This document shows positions 23,200 through 34,329 of a stretch of 64,000 bases of DNA, piece after piece. Source of the stretch: Castanea sativa (Eukaryota > Streptophyta > Magnoliopsida > Fagales > Fagaceae); assembly GCF_040712315.1 (NCBI RefSeq), contig NC_134016.1, forward strand, positions 3,759,501-3,823,500, given 5' to 3'. The stretch's first letter is position 1. Every line of letters starts with the position of its first letter. Both the position numbers and the translations under genes were made by a program. The notes under the pieces are model-generated. The model ran no database searches. It was not told where the DNA came from and saw only the letters and a program-made list of their open reading frames with translations.

Positions 23200-23708
23200 T
23201 GTAGGGACACGATTTGTACCTAAACCCAAAATAGTGAGAAAATAGACCCAAAGTGCCCAATACAATGAATTTGTAGATAGTGGATTTGAAATTTAGGTTC
23301 TAATGAGTTTGTATACCAATTATGATGGGTCAAGATCACAATAGAAATAAGTTTATAAAAGGTAAATCGTCTTCAGACTCAATCCGAGGAGGCTAACTCC
23401 TCCTTATATATCTTTCTCCTAGATATTTCATAGCATTTTTCTGTTCTATGCTCTTACGATGTATATCCTTACCTACAGGATCTCCTAAAACGTCGCTTCT
23501 AAGTGGCAGACCGTATCTTCCGACCTCGGCTTTACTCATCCAAGGAAGTATTCCTCCTCAGACCACTTTCTTGGTCGATCATGATCAGACTATTTCTTAA
23601 CTTACCAATACGGATTTTTAAAAAGATATTTGTTCGTCCTCAGACTACTTAATGCCCTCGGATTGGGCCTCTAGCCCAATATATACTCCTGGACCTATCA
23701 CCCCCACA
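23200..23708 (-). mobile_element. solo LTR of a Tat-type gypsy element
   Basis: A 509-bp stretch with TG (tgtagggacacg) and CA (acccccaca) ends, flanked by actat (23195-23199) and tctat (23709-23713), a 5-bp duplication with one change. It has the same organisation as the LTR at 20764: gaatttgtagatagtgg, tccgaggagg and the CTCGG motif cluster. The surrounding sequence is found uninterrupted as an inverted relative near 24150-24190. Confidence 0.82.
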
Positions 23709-23713
23709 TCTAT

Positions 23714-24128
23714 ATTTTCCAATCACAAAAAATACCTAGGGGTATGATGAGTGTTATGTGTTTGTGGTTGAAATAATGTTTTTATCACACCCCTAAGCAT
23801 TTTTGTGACTGAAAAATGTAATAATTTTAAATTATAATGGATATAAATTATTAATATTTACCAAAAAAAATAGAAAAACTCTGAGCACAAGTACGAGCGC
23901 GTGCTCAAAGACTAGTATTCCATAATTATCACCCGCTTCTCAGAGGCTTTCTATTTTTTTTTTTAAGATATTACTACAATTTGTAATTATAAAATACATA
24001 TGATGAATATTATGCGTTTGTGGATGAAGTAATTTTTTTATCACATCTCTAGGTAATTTTACAGTGCTATCCTCAAGTTTTGTATGGTTGGAATTATTAA
24101 TACTTATCACACGCATACTTAGAGACCC
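23714..24128. other. palindromic AT-rich sequences inside the fold-back element
   Basis: No gene. Two to three degenerate copies of a small inverted repeat (ttccaatcacaaaaa..tagggg..tgataa and its reverse) lie here. They resemble the MITE at 24146-24346. Confidence 0.5.
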
Positions 24129-24145
24129 TTCTATTTTTTTTTTCC

Positions 24146-24346
24146 TGAAGGCTAATAATTTACATTCATTATAATTTGGAATTTCTACATTTTCCAATCA
24201 CAAAAATAACTAGGGTGTGATAAGAATTATGCAAAAAAAATTATTTCACCCATAAACACCTAAATCTCATCACACCCTAAGTTTTTTTGTAATTGAAAAA
24301 TGTAGAAATTACGAATTATGATGAATGTAAATCATTAACCTTCAGG
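24146..24346. mobile_element. near-perfect palindromic MITE
   Basis: Left half starts cctgaaggctaat and right half ends attaaccttcagg. The two halves pair over about 90 bp (tttctacattttccaatcac against its inverse), leaving only a short A-rich loop. The palindrome extends into flanking T and A runs. There is no coding capacity. Confidence 0.75.
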
Positions 24347-25481
24347 AAAAAAAAAATCAGTTTCAATTGTTATTTTTTATTTAGTGAATATTAATTAATT
24401 TTGACATCATGGTGGATGAACTATAATTTGAATTTACCATTCTTGTTATCATAACTATCAATTTTTGGAAAGTATATTAAAAAAATGTGTGAGTTTTTTG
24501 TGTTTTTGAAAATTTGAAATATCTAACAATTTTAGAATAAGTTAATTTAGTTTCCAAATATATTAAACATGTTCTGCGGTAGCCTACTTGGCTGCATCTT
24601 ATCTGGAATAACCCTTCCTCAAGGGTTCAATCCCCCTGGGTTGCAAATCTTTATTTTTTAAACAAAAATAAACTATGAAGAAACCAACCACAAATAGAAA
24701 ACTAACGAAAAAAAGAACGTAACAGAAGCAAAATGTCAGATTTGTCAGTTTCTCTCCCTCCTTTTTCTTGTATTTCGGCAACATCAATACCAAAATTTGC
24801 ATTTTTTCTCATTTTCCTAATAAACTTTGCACAATATACATAAATCTAATAAACTCTAATTTTTACAATACTGAGCCAAAAGACTCAGCCTTGGACAATT
24901 CACATAAATTAAGAAGATAAGTATTGTTTAATGGTGCCAGCTATATATATATATATATATATTTCTCAATAGTATATTATTTTGTTCTTGAGAACATTAG
25001 TCTATAAAAAATGTGAAACGTATACCTGCTGCAATGCCCATACTCGAAAAGGATATCCATCTACATAAAAAGAGACAAACCGACTAACTTAATAAAGTTG
25101 TGCAAATTGACATCTCGTGCTACTTGCATAATGGTGGCCATTAAACAAATTAAAAAGCTATATATAATGTTTGTGTATGACTGTGTCAGTGTGAGCAATA
25201 ATATTATCTTTTTATATGTATTTGTGCATGGGCCATTAAACAAAAAAGTTACATTGATGTTGACGCAGAAGCGCACAGGTAGATGGTGGTATGCTATTCT
25301 ATATTATATGTCAGCCGTCTTGATTGAATATTTAGCATTGATTCTGTCACAATGTGAATCCATATATTCCCGTTGCCCTTAGACAAATTACACATAGAAG
25401 TTGGAGATGTTGATGCGCGATTCATATGAAAATGGTGGCCAGCTATTTCTGTATTATATATTACTTCATTGACCATATAGT

Positions 25482-26320
25482 CAGTGGCAGAGCCTGAAAA
25501 GTTTTCCAGCTGAGCTAAGCTAAATATAAAAAAAAAAAAAATTGTTTAGGAGTTATCCAAACCTCAAACAACTACACAATGTATAAAACTTGTGTTCAGA
25601 ACTAATTCTAACATTTTTGGGTGCTAATAACTACATTTTTCTACAATTTGTGTTTTTTTATTTTTTTTATTTGAATACTATATATATATAGTTGAAAATT
25701 GCAAAAAGCTAGGAGGCCATGACCAGGGCCGGAGCCAGGACTTGGAGTTAGAGGGGTGGCTTTGCTGCTAGCTATATGCAACAGCTCCAATCTTTGACTC
25801 TACTATTTTATCACTAAGAATTTTTGTTTAAAACCTTTTAAATGGCAAAGTTGTTTATTTTGGGTAAAATAGATTGATTGAGCTTAATTTTTTTTAGCTT
25901 TATTATTGGTAATTTTTGTTGTTGGGCTAATTTTTCTGGACTTGTAAATTTTTTTTTTCAATTTAATCCAATAATTTTTATGGCCTTTAAAAGGTGGAAA
26001 ATGCTAAAATTACAAATTTTTTTACAAATTGCTAATGTAGTGAGTGATTATTGATAAGTAAAAAAGCGATGCAAGTGTGCGAACCAATAAAAATTTGCTA
26101 CCTCAATAGTTTGTAAAAATATTGTAAAAAAATTGTATAACTATAACATTACTCTTAAAAGAATTGGTAGCATTATTAAAAGTGGACAAAATGTAATTTT
26201 ATTGAACAAAATTGTTAAAATTAGTACCTATTAATATACTAATATTTTTTTTTAAAAAAATTTAGTCAATATATAAATCCGTCCCTGGCCATGCCCCCCG
26301 CCCCCCTAGCTTCGCCTATG
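25482..26320. mobile_element. hAT element with perfect 8-bp target duplication
   Basis: Ends CAGTGGCAGAGC and GCTTCGCCTATG are imperfect inverted repeats. The flanks catatagt (25474-25481 and 26321-26328) are identical. Unit A has the empty site accatatagttattg near 5990. It is non-autonomous and contains a second hAT element. Confidence 0.85.
25724..26287. mobile_element. hAT element nested in the hAT element
   Basis: Ends CAGGGCCGGAGCCAGGA and ATCCGTCCCTG are inverted relatives of those at 3858-4519, with 8-bp flanks gccatgac and gccatgcc (seven of eight match). It belongs to the same family as the units A/B hAT copy. A MITE-like palindrome occupies its middle. Confidence 0.75.
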
Positions 26321-26328
26321 CATATAGT

Positions 26329-27315
26329 TATTGATGTTAGTCTTTAGCATACTAAGACCTCTATAGTTTCCAAATCTTTTGTTTAATCTCCACGATATTA
26401 TAAATTAATAAGGCTATCGTGGAATTTTAAATATGATAACAGACTGACTCCTTATTTACCACATTAAACTCCCATATCTTTTTTTACTAAATTTTCCAAT
26501 TTATTATTCATTAAAATATTAAATAACAATTTAAAATTAAAATGTTGGAATTGCTTCTTGAAAAGTTTTGATGTTCATAGTATATCAAGTGCGGCCCAAC
26601 AAGTTTGGAGGTCTAAGGTGATATAGTTAAATGAGGCATTTATGTTATCACTTAAATAATATTTAACTCCTTATCAAAAATATATATATTTAACTAATAT
26701 TTAATATCATAATTTTTATAAAAAAATTCTGTTATTTTTATTTTATAATATGTTTTTTATTTTTGGAAAAAATGCTAAGAACAAAACAAATTTTACTAAA
26801 AAAACTTACAAATAATGTAGAAATTAATGTGATTAGTGACACTTAAAGAAGATAACAAACAAGTATTTAAATGAATGATATTAGGAATATTATAAATTTT
26901 ACAACATGAGACTTGCAAAGATATATCACCAATCACAAAAAGTAATTCAAAAATACATTTAATAGGTTATTGACATTCACATATCATATTAATTGTCATA
27001 AAAATTTGTAAAGTTTTCAAGTAAAATTAATAATATAAAATTAACAACAATTGTCACAACCATTAACATCATTTTTTTATTTACCAACAACCACTCACCA
27101 CATTAACAATTTGTAAAAAAGTTTGTATTTCTAGTATTACTCATAATATAGTAGTCCTAGAGAAGCTACAATATGTAATTTCATAATAACTCCACTACAA
27201 CTTGTAAATAATTTGATAATGGTAGTACATTCCACGTAATTCACTTCCCCCCCCCCCCCCCCCCGGGCAGGAAAAGGGGAGTGGCAACTGGCTTTCTTCC
27301 TGTGAACTGATTTGT
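26329..27315. other. non-coding end of unit B
   Basis: No gene. It is collinear with 6000-6870 of unit A, with a private insertion at about 26590-27050 of AT-rich sequence I do not recognise. An LTR remnant (about 26400-26550) and a MITE remnant (about 27050-27140) lie here. A C run sits at about 27247-27264. Confidence 0.5.

Positions 27316-27392
<77 letters not shown>
27316..27392. repeat. (GA)n microsatellite
   Basis: An almost pure GA dinucleotide tract of about 76 bp. Unit A has only a few GA repeats at the same site (6877-6890), so it expanded after the duplication. The Leu-Ser 'ORFs' read from it on - are artefacts. Confidence 0.92.
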
Positions 27393-27395
<3 letters not shown>

Positions 27396-27596
27396 GAGTT
27401 GAAAGTGCAACATTTAAAGACAATGGAGATAATATAGCAACACAACATAATTACTCCCATAAAAAATAAAAAATAAAACAACATAATTAGAACTAAATAG
27501 CTCTCTTAACTTAGAGCACTGCAGTGGACTAAGACATAAATCTCAAATTGGGATTAAAAAAAAATAGTCCATTAATAAATTTCCTAAGAACATTAA

Positions 27597-27660
<64 letters not shown>

Positions 27661-27875
27661 CCAGCTTAGAGATTCTTTTTGAGTCTACCTAAATATAATC
27701 AAATATCTATATTTATCTCAAATCTTAACAGTAATAACTATTACATATTTGCTGTTGCACACATTGCATACTCACTTTTTTAAAAGTGTCCTTAAAATAT
27801 GATCTCAGATAATTTCACAATTTTATCTAAAATTTCTTGATTTCACATTTTAAACTGAATTTGTGTTTTCAAAAC

Positions 27876-27914
<39 letters not shown>

Positions 27915-28325
27915 GAAAATTTTAATACATAATTTTAAAAAAGTTCAGTTAATGTATACCCTTAAGGTATACATTAACAAATCTGTTTTTGAAAATTTTT
28001 TATCAAGAATTGAAAAAGTTACCAAAATTTTTTCAATTTTCAATAAAATTTTTTTCAAAAATAATATACTATTGTGTGCCCTTAAACATGCATAAGTATA
28101 ATCCATTAAAAAAAAAAAAGTATGAGTGCATATTAAGATTTAACCAAATCTTTAAGGATGATGTACAAGCCCCAGCACATGGTTATGTCCCATCCCATAA
28201 AGATCCTTTTAGAAAAAAGACACGGACTTGAAAGACGTGTGAAAAAAAAAAGTTCCCCACTAAAAAAATAAGAAAGAAAAAAGTTGCCTGCTAAAAATAA
28301 TAGTAGTTGCTTTTCATCTTTTTGG
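27393..28325. other. upstream intergenic region of the CNL gene
   Basis: AT-rich and non-coding. An (AT)n tract of about 57 bp lies at 27602-27658 and a shorter one at 27887-27914. A short imperfect palindrome gtataccctta|aggtatac lies near 27954-27974. Confidence 0.6.
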
Positions 28326-28337
28326 ATAAATATAAAT
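28326..28337 (+). promoter_or_regulatory. candidate TATA box of the CNL gene
   Basis: The stretch aaatataaata lies about 110 bp upstream of the ATG at 28441 and is followed by a C/T-rich stretch (ttcttctctacttcccaaatac) that would form the 5' leader. Position and composition fit a plant TATA promoter. This is an inference from sequence alone. Confidence 0.4.
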
Positions 28338-28440
28338 ACTCCGTAAATAGTTACTGCTATTCTTTATCGTCACAATTCTTCTCTACTTCCCAAATACTTC
28401 CAGCATATTTGTGACTTATTACCTGAGTACCAAAGAAAAC

Positions 28441-31400
28441 ATGGCTGAGGCTATCGTTACTGAATTTGCTAAGGGAATACTAGGAAATCTGATAACACTG
28501 GTAACTGACCAGATTGGCCTTGCTTGGGGCTTCAAGGATGAGCTGACACGGCTTCGTGACTCAGTAGAGATGGTTCAAGCTGTGCTAGCTGATGCAGAGA
28601 AAAGGCAAGTGGGAGAAGAGAGCGTGAGGCTTTGGATGCAGAGGCTTGAAAAAGTTGCTTATGATGCTGATGACGTGCTAGATGAGCTTGCTTACGAGCT
28701 TCTTCGGCGAAAGGTAGAGATCCGAAACCAAATGAAGAGAAAGGTATGCTTCTTCTTTTCATTTTCAAATCCCATTGCATTCCGTTTCAAAATGGCCAAC
28801 AAAGTTAAGACTATTGCTGATTCACTGAAAAGGGTTAATGATGAAGCAATTAGATTTGGACTTATTAGAGCCGAATCAATAAATGCTAATCTTGATACTA
28901 TGCTAAACCGAGAGACAAACAGCTTTATTGATAATTCAGAAGTTGTAGGAAGGGAAGACCATGTTTCAAAAATAGTGGAGTTAGTGACAAATTCAACTAG
29001 TGAAAAACTCTCAGTGATTCCCATAGTAGGAATGGCGGGTTTGGGGAAAACAACTTTAGCAAAACTGGTCTACAATCATGAGCTAGTAAAGAGTCATTTC
29101 AATAAGAAAATATGGGTATGTGTCTCTGATGATTTTGATGAAAAAAAGATTTTAAGAGGCATTCTAGAATCACTTACCGGTAACTCAAGTCTATTAGAAA
29201 CAAACAATGCAATACTTGAAAAACTTAAAAAAGAGTTGGAGGAAGGAAGATATCTTCTAGTTCTTGATGATGTATGGAATGAAGAGTCACTTAAATGGGA
29301 ATCTTTAAGAAGTTGTTTGTTGGGAATTACTTCAAATATTGGAAACAACATTATTGTAACCACCCGTAGTGAAAAGGTGGCAGCAATCATGGGGACAACA
29401 CTTTTCAAGTGTAAATTGGAAAAACTTTCAGACGATGAATGTTGGTCCATAATCAAGAAAAAAGTATCTTTTAATGAAGGAGTTCCACTAACTCCAGATT
29501 TAGATGCTATTGGAAGGGATATTGCCAAAAAATGTGGAGGGGTCGCATTAGCTGCAAAAGTCTTAGGAGGGATGATGTATTGTGAAAAAGAGAAAAGTAA
29601 ATGGATAGAAATTAAAAAAAATGAAATTTGGAATTCCGTAGAGGGTAGCCAAATGCTATCAATATTAAAAATGAGCTTCTATCATCTTCCATCACCATCT
29701 ATTAAACAATGCTTTGCATATTGTTCAATTTTTCCTAAAGATTATAAGATTAAAAAGGAAGAATTGATCCAGCTTTGGATGGCTGAAGGGTTCCTCCAAC
29801 CATCTCAGGAAAATAGTTCGGTGATGGAGGATATTGGTAACAGGTATTTTAATATCTTGTTAACAAATTCCTTGTTCCAAGACGTGGAAAAGGATGATTA
29901 TGATAATGTTAAAAGCTGTAAGATGCATGATTTGGTACATGATCTTGCCCTCTCAATTTCAAAATTTGATACTTTGATTTTGAAGAAGGATTCACAAGAT
30001 AATATCAATCATGTACAGGATAACATTAATCATGAACGTCGTTTATCAATCCAATATGGGGGAATAGTATCAAAAATTCCACTTTCAAATGACCATGTTC
30101 AGAGAATGCGCACACTTGTTTCAGAAAATGCTATGTTTGGAAACATATTATCAGATTTTAAATGCTTGCGTGTTCTAAAATTATTTTGTCGGATATCAGA
30201 GTTATCAGACTCAATTGGTTGCTTGGTACACTTGAGGCTTCTCCACATCTCATGGGCTGACATCGAAGAATTACCAAACTCCATCACCAAGCTCTACAAT
30301 TTGCAAACTTTAAGACTTGAAGATTGCTATCGTCTCAGAGAGCTTCCAAAAGATTTAAAAAATTTGGTTAACTTGAGGCATATGCATGTTGATCGTCATT
30401 ATAAATACCGACCACTAAAAGATATGGGGAATTTGAAATGTCTACGAACATTGTCATTTTTCATTGTGGGTCAAGATGCAGGTGAGCAGATCAAGGAATT
30501 GGGATGCTTGAATCAACTTAGTGGAGAATTAGACAGTAGGCGTCTAGAGAATGTGAGAGATCAAGAAGAAGCTAGAAGTGCAAATTTAGCAATAAAGGCG
30601 AAAATGAACCAGGTAACATTTTACTGGAGTCTTTATGCAGAGAGAAAGGTCAACCATTGTAATGACGAAGAAGTGTTGGAAGGCCTCTGTCCTCATCAAA
30701 ATTTGAAATCCTTAAAAATTGATGGTTTTAGTGGAAAGAAATTCCCCTCATGGATGTCGTCGCATTTTGACTATTTGATCCAGATAAATTTAGAATACTG
30801 CGAAAATTGTGAACAAGTTCCCACCCTCGGCCATCTACCTTGCCTTAAGGCTCTTGAAATAAAGGGAATGGATGACGTGACATGTATTGGAGTTGAGTTT
30901 TACGGCATGCGCAGTGATGTATTGTTTCCGGCATTAAGAACGCTCACTTTTCGGGGTATGAAGAAACTAGTGGAGTGGAAGGATGCACTGGAGGTGACAT
31001 CAGCACGTGTAGTGTTTCCTTGCCTTGAGGAGTTGAGCATTTACAATTGTGAACAACTGAAGGGTGCCCCATGTCATTTTCCATTTCTACAGAAATTAAA
31101 TATTAAAAACGTCAACAACACCGCTTTGGAAAGGATTATCAGCAATCTTACCACGCTCAAGTCCGCCGATATTTGTAGAGTGTCAGGACATACTTTTGCG
31201 CTAGGGCAACTTTTCTATACCTCTATCCAATCACTCTGGATATATGATTGTGGGGAACTGAGTTATATATGGGACACCTCGCAACCCCTCATTTCCCTCG
31301 AGGAGCTGACAATACATGATTGTCCTAAGCTGAGGTGTTTTCCACGTATACAAGGTCTACGCTACTTGGATATATACGAGTGTGGTTTTGAAGTTCTAAC

Positions 31401-31968
31401 TCAGCTACAATTATGTACGTCTCTCTCAGAATTGTATATACGTGCTTGTCCTGATCTGAAATCACTTCCAAATCTAGGAGAGTTGTGCTTTCTTACCCGT
31501 TTAGAAATTCAAAATTGCCGCAACATCACGCGTCTGCCAGAGGGGCCATTTAAATGCTTGAAGAGATTGGAGATTGGTGGGTATTGTGAGGAGCTGGATG
31601 TTTTTCCCAGTCTCAATAATTTCATCCAACACACTCATACGACGCTCCAATATCTAAGATTGAGAGGGTGGGCTAAACTCAACTCTCTCCCGGGCGAAAT
31701 TCAACAGTTCACTGCCCTTGAAACTACGGTTATCGAAGATTTTGAAGGAATAGAAACTTTACCTGAGTGGTTGGGCAACCTTTCTTTCCTTAAAGGACTC
31801 TATATTTATGACTGCAAGAACCTGATGTATCTGCCCACAACCACAACACGCCTCATCAAATTAGAAGAACTACATATTTTGCGTTGCTTCAAGTTAGAGG
31901 AAAGATGTGCAAAGGGAAGCGGGGAAGAGTGGTTCAAGATTGCCCACATTCCAACGATGTTGATGTAA
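28441..31968 (+). CDS. CC-NBS-LRR (CNL) disease-resistance protein, RGA-type, intact
   Basis: One uninterrupted exon of 1,175 codons. ATG 28441 is chosen because MAEAIV is the usual start of this family; the frame is open 30 bases further upstream without an ATG. Residues 1-130 are the Rx-type coiled coil ([33 protein letters not shown]). The NB-ARC domain follows: P-loop GMAGLGKTT near 197, [14 protein letters not shown], kinase-2 LLVLDDVW near 270, [16 protein letters not shown], a variant GLPL motif [30 protein letters not shown], and [11 protein letters not shown] with an intact MHD near 495. From about 545 to the end are irregular leucine-rich repeats. Such proteins sense pathogen effectors and bind ADP/ATP as a switch; W in the kinase-2 motif marks the CNL class. 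All key motifs are present, so it may well be functional. Confidence 0.96.
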   Translation: MAEAIVTEFAKGILGNLITLVTDQIGLAWGFKDELTRLRDSVEMVQAVLADAEKRQVGEESVRLWMQRLEKVAYDADDVLDELAYELLRRKVEIRNQMKRKVCFFFSFSNPIAFRFKMANKVKTIADSLKRVNDEAIRFGLIRAESINANLDTMLNRETNSFIDNSEVVGREDHVSKIVELVTNSTSEKLSVIPIVGMAGLGKTTLAKLVYNHELVKSHFNKKIWVCVSDDFDEKKILRGILESLTGNSSLLETNNAILEKLKKELEEGRYLLVLDDVWNEESLKWESLRSCLLGITSNIGNNIIVTTRSEKVAAIMGTTLFKCKLEKLSDDECWSIIKKKVSFNEGVPLTPDLDAIGRDIAKKCGGVALAAKVLGGMMYCEKEKSKWIEIKKNEIWNSVEGSQMLSILKMSFYHLPSPSIKQCFAYCSIFPKDYKIKKEELIQLWMAEGFLQPSQENSSVMEDIGNRYFNILLTNSLFQDVEKDDYDNVKSCKMHDLVHDLALSISKFDTLILKKDSQDNINHVQDNINHERRLSIQYGGIVSKIPLSNDHVQRMRTLVSENAMFGNILSDFKCLRVLKLFCRISELSDSIGCLVHLRLLHISWADIEELPNSITKLYNLQTLRLEDCYRLRELPKDLKNLVNLRHMHVDRHYKYRPLKDMGNLKCLRTLSFFIVGQDAGEQIKELGCLNQLSGELDSRRLENVRDQEEARSANLAIKAKMNQVTFYWSLYAERKVNHCNDEEVLEGLCPHQNLKSLKIDGFSGKKFPSWMSSHFDYLIQINLEYCENCEQVPTLGHLPCLKALEIKGMDDVTCIGVEFYGMRSDVLFPALRTLTFRGMKKLVEWKDALEVTSARVVFPCLEELSIYNCEQLKGAPCHFPFLQKLNIKNVNNTALERIISNLTTLKSADICRVSGHTFALGQLFYTSIQSLWIYDCGELSYIWDTSQPLISLEELTIHDCPKLRCFPRIQGLRYLDIYECGFEVLTQLQLCTSLSELYIRACPDLKSLPNLGELCFLTRLEIQNCRNITRLPEGPFKCLKRLEIGGYCEELDVFPSLNNFIQHTHTTLQYLRLRGWAKLNSLPGEIQQFTALETTVIEDFEGIETLPEWLGNLSFLKGLYIYDCKNLMYLPTTTTRLIKLEELHILRCFKLEERCAKGSGEEWFKIAHIPTMLM

Positions 31969-32325
31969 GGTTTCTGATACCTCAAATCCTCTTCTCATAT
32001 ACTCTCCTTTGAATGAACAAATTATATATATTATTATTCATAGTCAACCCTAATTTCTTTATTCCTCTTTTCACTTTCCCAAATAGACGATGATCAAGAG
32101 ATTAAAGTTTTCAGCATCCCCAATCACAGAAAAAATGGCCCAACATTGCCCGTATTCCAATTATACAGAACTAATGGGGAATTCCATCTAAACCTTATCT
32201 CCTCTTCTTTTCTAGTAAACATTTTTTTTTAACGAACCAGATATAAATTTATGTGCTTGTAGGTTATTTCGTGGTTTTAATCAACTGGGGAGAGAACTGA
32301 AATGCGTTAATGTGAAAAACAAGTT
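31969..32325. other. 3' flank of the CNL gene
   Basis: No coding sequence. The 3' untranslated region and terminator of the resistance gene should lie here (AT-rich aacaaattatatata near 32017), but I cannot point to a single polyadenylation signal. Confidence 0.4.
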
Positions 32326-32382
32326 CAGGTAAAGTGGTCGCTGTTAACAGATTGGTTGTAGGTTCGAATCCTACTTGGGGAG
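32326..32382 (+). pseudogene. truncated organelle-type tRNA-Asn (GUU) fragment
   Basis: The anticodon arm with GTT (cgctgttaacag), the T arm (gtaggttcgaatcctac) and a 3' end ttggggag match the plastid trnN-GUU pattern I know. The 5' acceptor strand and D arm are missing or scrambled, so no cloverleaf can form. It is most likely a plastid-to-nucleus transfer fragment. Confidence 0.7.
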
Positions 32383-32581
32383 ATTTGATTCATCTGCTTT
32401 GACCGTTATTGATAGGTAACCTGTTCCTGTGTCTTTGTTTCTATTGCATTCTATACATGATATCTACTAATCTTTAAAATCAAGATTTATAACATCTGCG
32501 ACGGTTAAAAAAATTTGTGAGTGAAAAAGAAAGCTAAAGACAACATCTTTCTAGCTAAACCTTGTGAAAGCAGCAAGCGTA

Positions 32582-32614
<33 letters not shown>

Positions 32615-34300
32615 CATTGGTGGTACACTGCATTCTCTATTCTTCTTGCAGAGACCTAATAATATTCAAATTGATTAAAACTTTGACACCTAATAATATT
32701 CCTAGGTGAAGGTATCATATTCGGGCGATCTTAACGCTTTGCTGGACTTGTGGGGCAACTCTTCCTTTCATGAAGAGCTGAATTTTAGGGAACAAGATGG
32801 CTGATTTCTGGAGCAAATTATGGAAGAAGTGCAATCCATGCCAATAGAGATGCTCTCTGTTGTTAGCTAAGTGGAAGGTCTGCCAAAGTGGGTGGAAATT
32901 TATTAGAATTTACTACCATCTAATGCTCACTTTACAAGAAAAGCTGAATATTTCGTACTGTTTGCTGCCAGAGTGGTTAAATAGCTGGAAATGCCAGGGT
33001 GTTAATTTGGTTCCTATCTTGTTGAAGTTAATTAAAATTTGTGAGTTTCCTCCAATCTCATATTCTTCTCTTCTGAGGTGTCCGTATTAACTAAAGGTAA
33101 CTTTCAGATTTCTCTATTTTGTGTGCTTACTAGATTTCTTGAATTTATAAAAACTGTGATTCAAATGAAATAGAACAAGATGGCTTTGTTTGTGAAGATA
33201 ATTGAACTTAATAAGTCGGGCACCATACTTTATCTTCTAATAGCCCACCTTAAATTCATTCTTCTTTGTTAGGTTCAATTTTTGTGGCAAATTGATGGCA
33301 GTTAGAGCTTGAGGACCCTGCACATGTTATGATTGTCATTGAAGTTGGATTCTTGAAGGTTTTATTAATCTATCTTTTTCTACGCTGCTCATTTTTATTT
33401 CTTCTTATGCATCATCTATGCATTGGAATGAACATAGGATTTCTGTTGGACAAGGCTAAATGCTTAGGGATTTTATGCTTACCTCAAGTCTCTGCCTCAT
33501 CTATTTTAACACACAGTAGCATAATAATTAATAGCTAAAACCACAAATTAGAAAGAATGGAATTTTTTTCTTCTGTATTTGGGGAACCTTTCATTTATAC
33601 ATCATCTGTTTGTTTACAGTCGCAAGAAGCCAGAATTTCTACCAGCACTGGATGTGGTGGAATGCCTCGTTAATTTAAAGTTGCCAGTTATTTTTCAATG
33701 TTCCAATAAAAGGTCACATTTGATCAACAGGCTCTCAATCTATTTCACTCCTTTCAAACTTCAAACAGCTGACGAAGGATTTGAGCAAAGCGCTGTGAAA
33801 TTCTATCATTTGACTTGTCTATAAATGACATGTTTAATGTCCCCAAGAAAGAGGAACAACTTGAGATTCACGTCAAAAGAGAGCATCTTTTCATTTTATG
33901 TCTGATATCAAGTTCCAAATTTTTGCTAAGCCATCTTCGTTTTAACCTGTGTGAAATTTCTGGTTGCTGGCCAATTGGACTAATATTGCATCTATATCTG
34001 CAAATGTTTACAAGTTTACTGTACATGATAGCACTACTACCTTTGTCAGCCAACAAAATATCAAGTGAGTCCAAGTTTTCCAGCTTTTACACCATGGTTT
34101 CTTCTATCTCCTATGTACTTAGCAGTGGATCTTTTCTAATAAACTGAATTCCAGTATGTCATCCACCCATTGAATCTTATTTTTTTCTGGGTTATGGTTG
34201 GTTAACCTAGGGACCTCTTTTTTCATCAAAATCTGAACTTTACTGCACTCTAAGGTATATATCTGCCCAAATAATTTCTTCTTCATAGCTTTCTAGCTTT
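32383..34300. other. intergenic, unrecognised
   Basis: Contains a (TA)n run at 32588-32612 and short open frames (32860-33090, 33579-33824, 33815-34147) that show no domain I recognise. LPEWLNSWKCQGVNL at about 32970 vaguely recalls an LRR tail and could be an eroded resistance-gene end. No supported gene. Confidence 0.4.
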
Positions 34301-34329
34301 AATTAATGTCAGTTTTGTTCTTCTCTTCT

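Larger units (their letters stand above)
22002..24886. mobile_element. fold-back (long-TIR) element, MULE-like
   Basis: Begins GAGTCTTTTGGCTC and ends GAGCCAAAAGACTC, with 10-bp flanks agtcttggac (21992-22001) and agccttggac (24887-24896). Unit A has the single-copy empty site cagccttggacaatcc near 5459. The arms (about 22002-22600 and 24365-24886) are inverted repeats of 500-600 bp. The left arm holds a (CA)n run near 22453-22472. No transposase is visible. Both arms contain a tRNA-like stretch (GGTTCAATTCCCC-type B box). The centre holds a solo gypsy LTR and smaller palindromes. The 9-10 bp duplication and long TIRs suggest a Mutator relation, which is an inference. Confidence 0.8.
6951..27405. 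repeat. segmental duplication unit B, expanded by nested insertions
   Basis: This is the second direct copy of unit A, starting again with tgatgatagaaccctagatg. Removing the MULE (8028-9013), the gypsy element (10251-21500), the fold-back element (22002-24886) and the hAT pair (25482-26320) leaves about 5 kb collinear with 1896-6905. Each insertion has a matching empty site in unit A. Confidence 0.8.

Noticed and set aside
27137..27484. Open frames on - with long Leu-Ser repeats
   Set aside because: They are produced by the (GA)n microsatellite at 27316-27392 and the C run beside it, not by a gene.
33579..34147. Candidate host exons downstream of the CNL gene
   Set aside because: Short frames with no domain I recognise, no consistent splice sites and no matching copy preserved elsewhere in the window.
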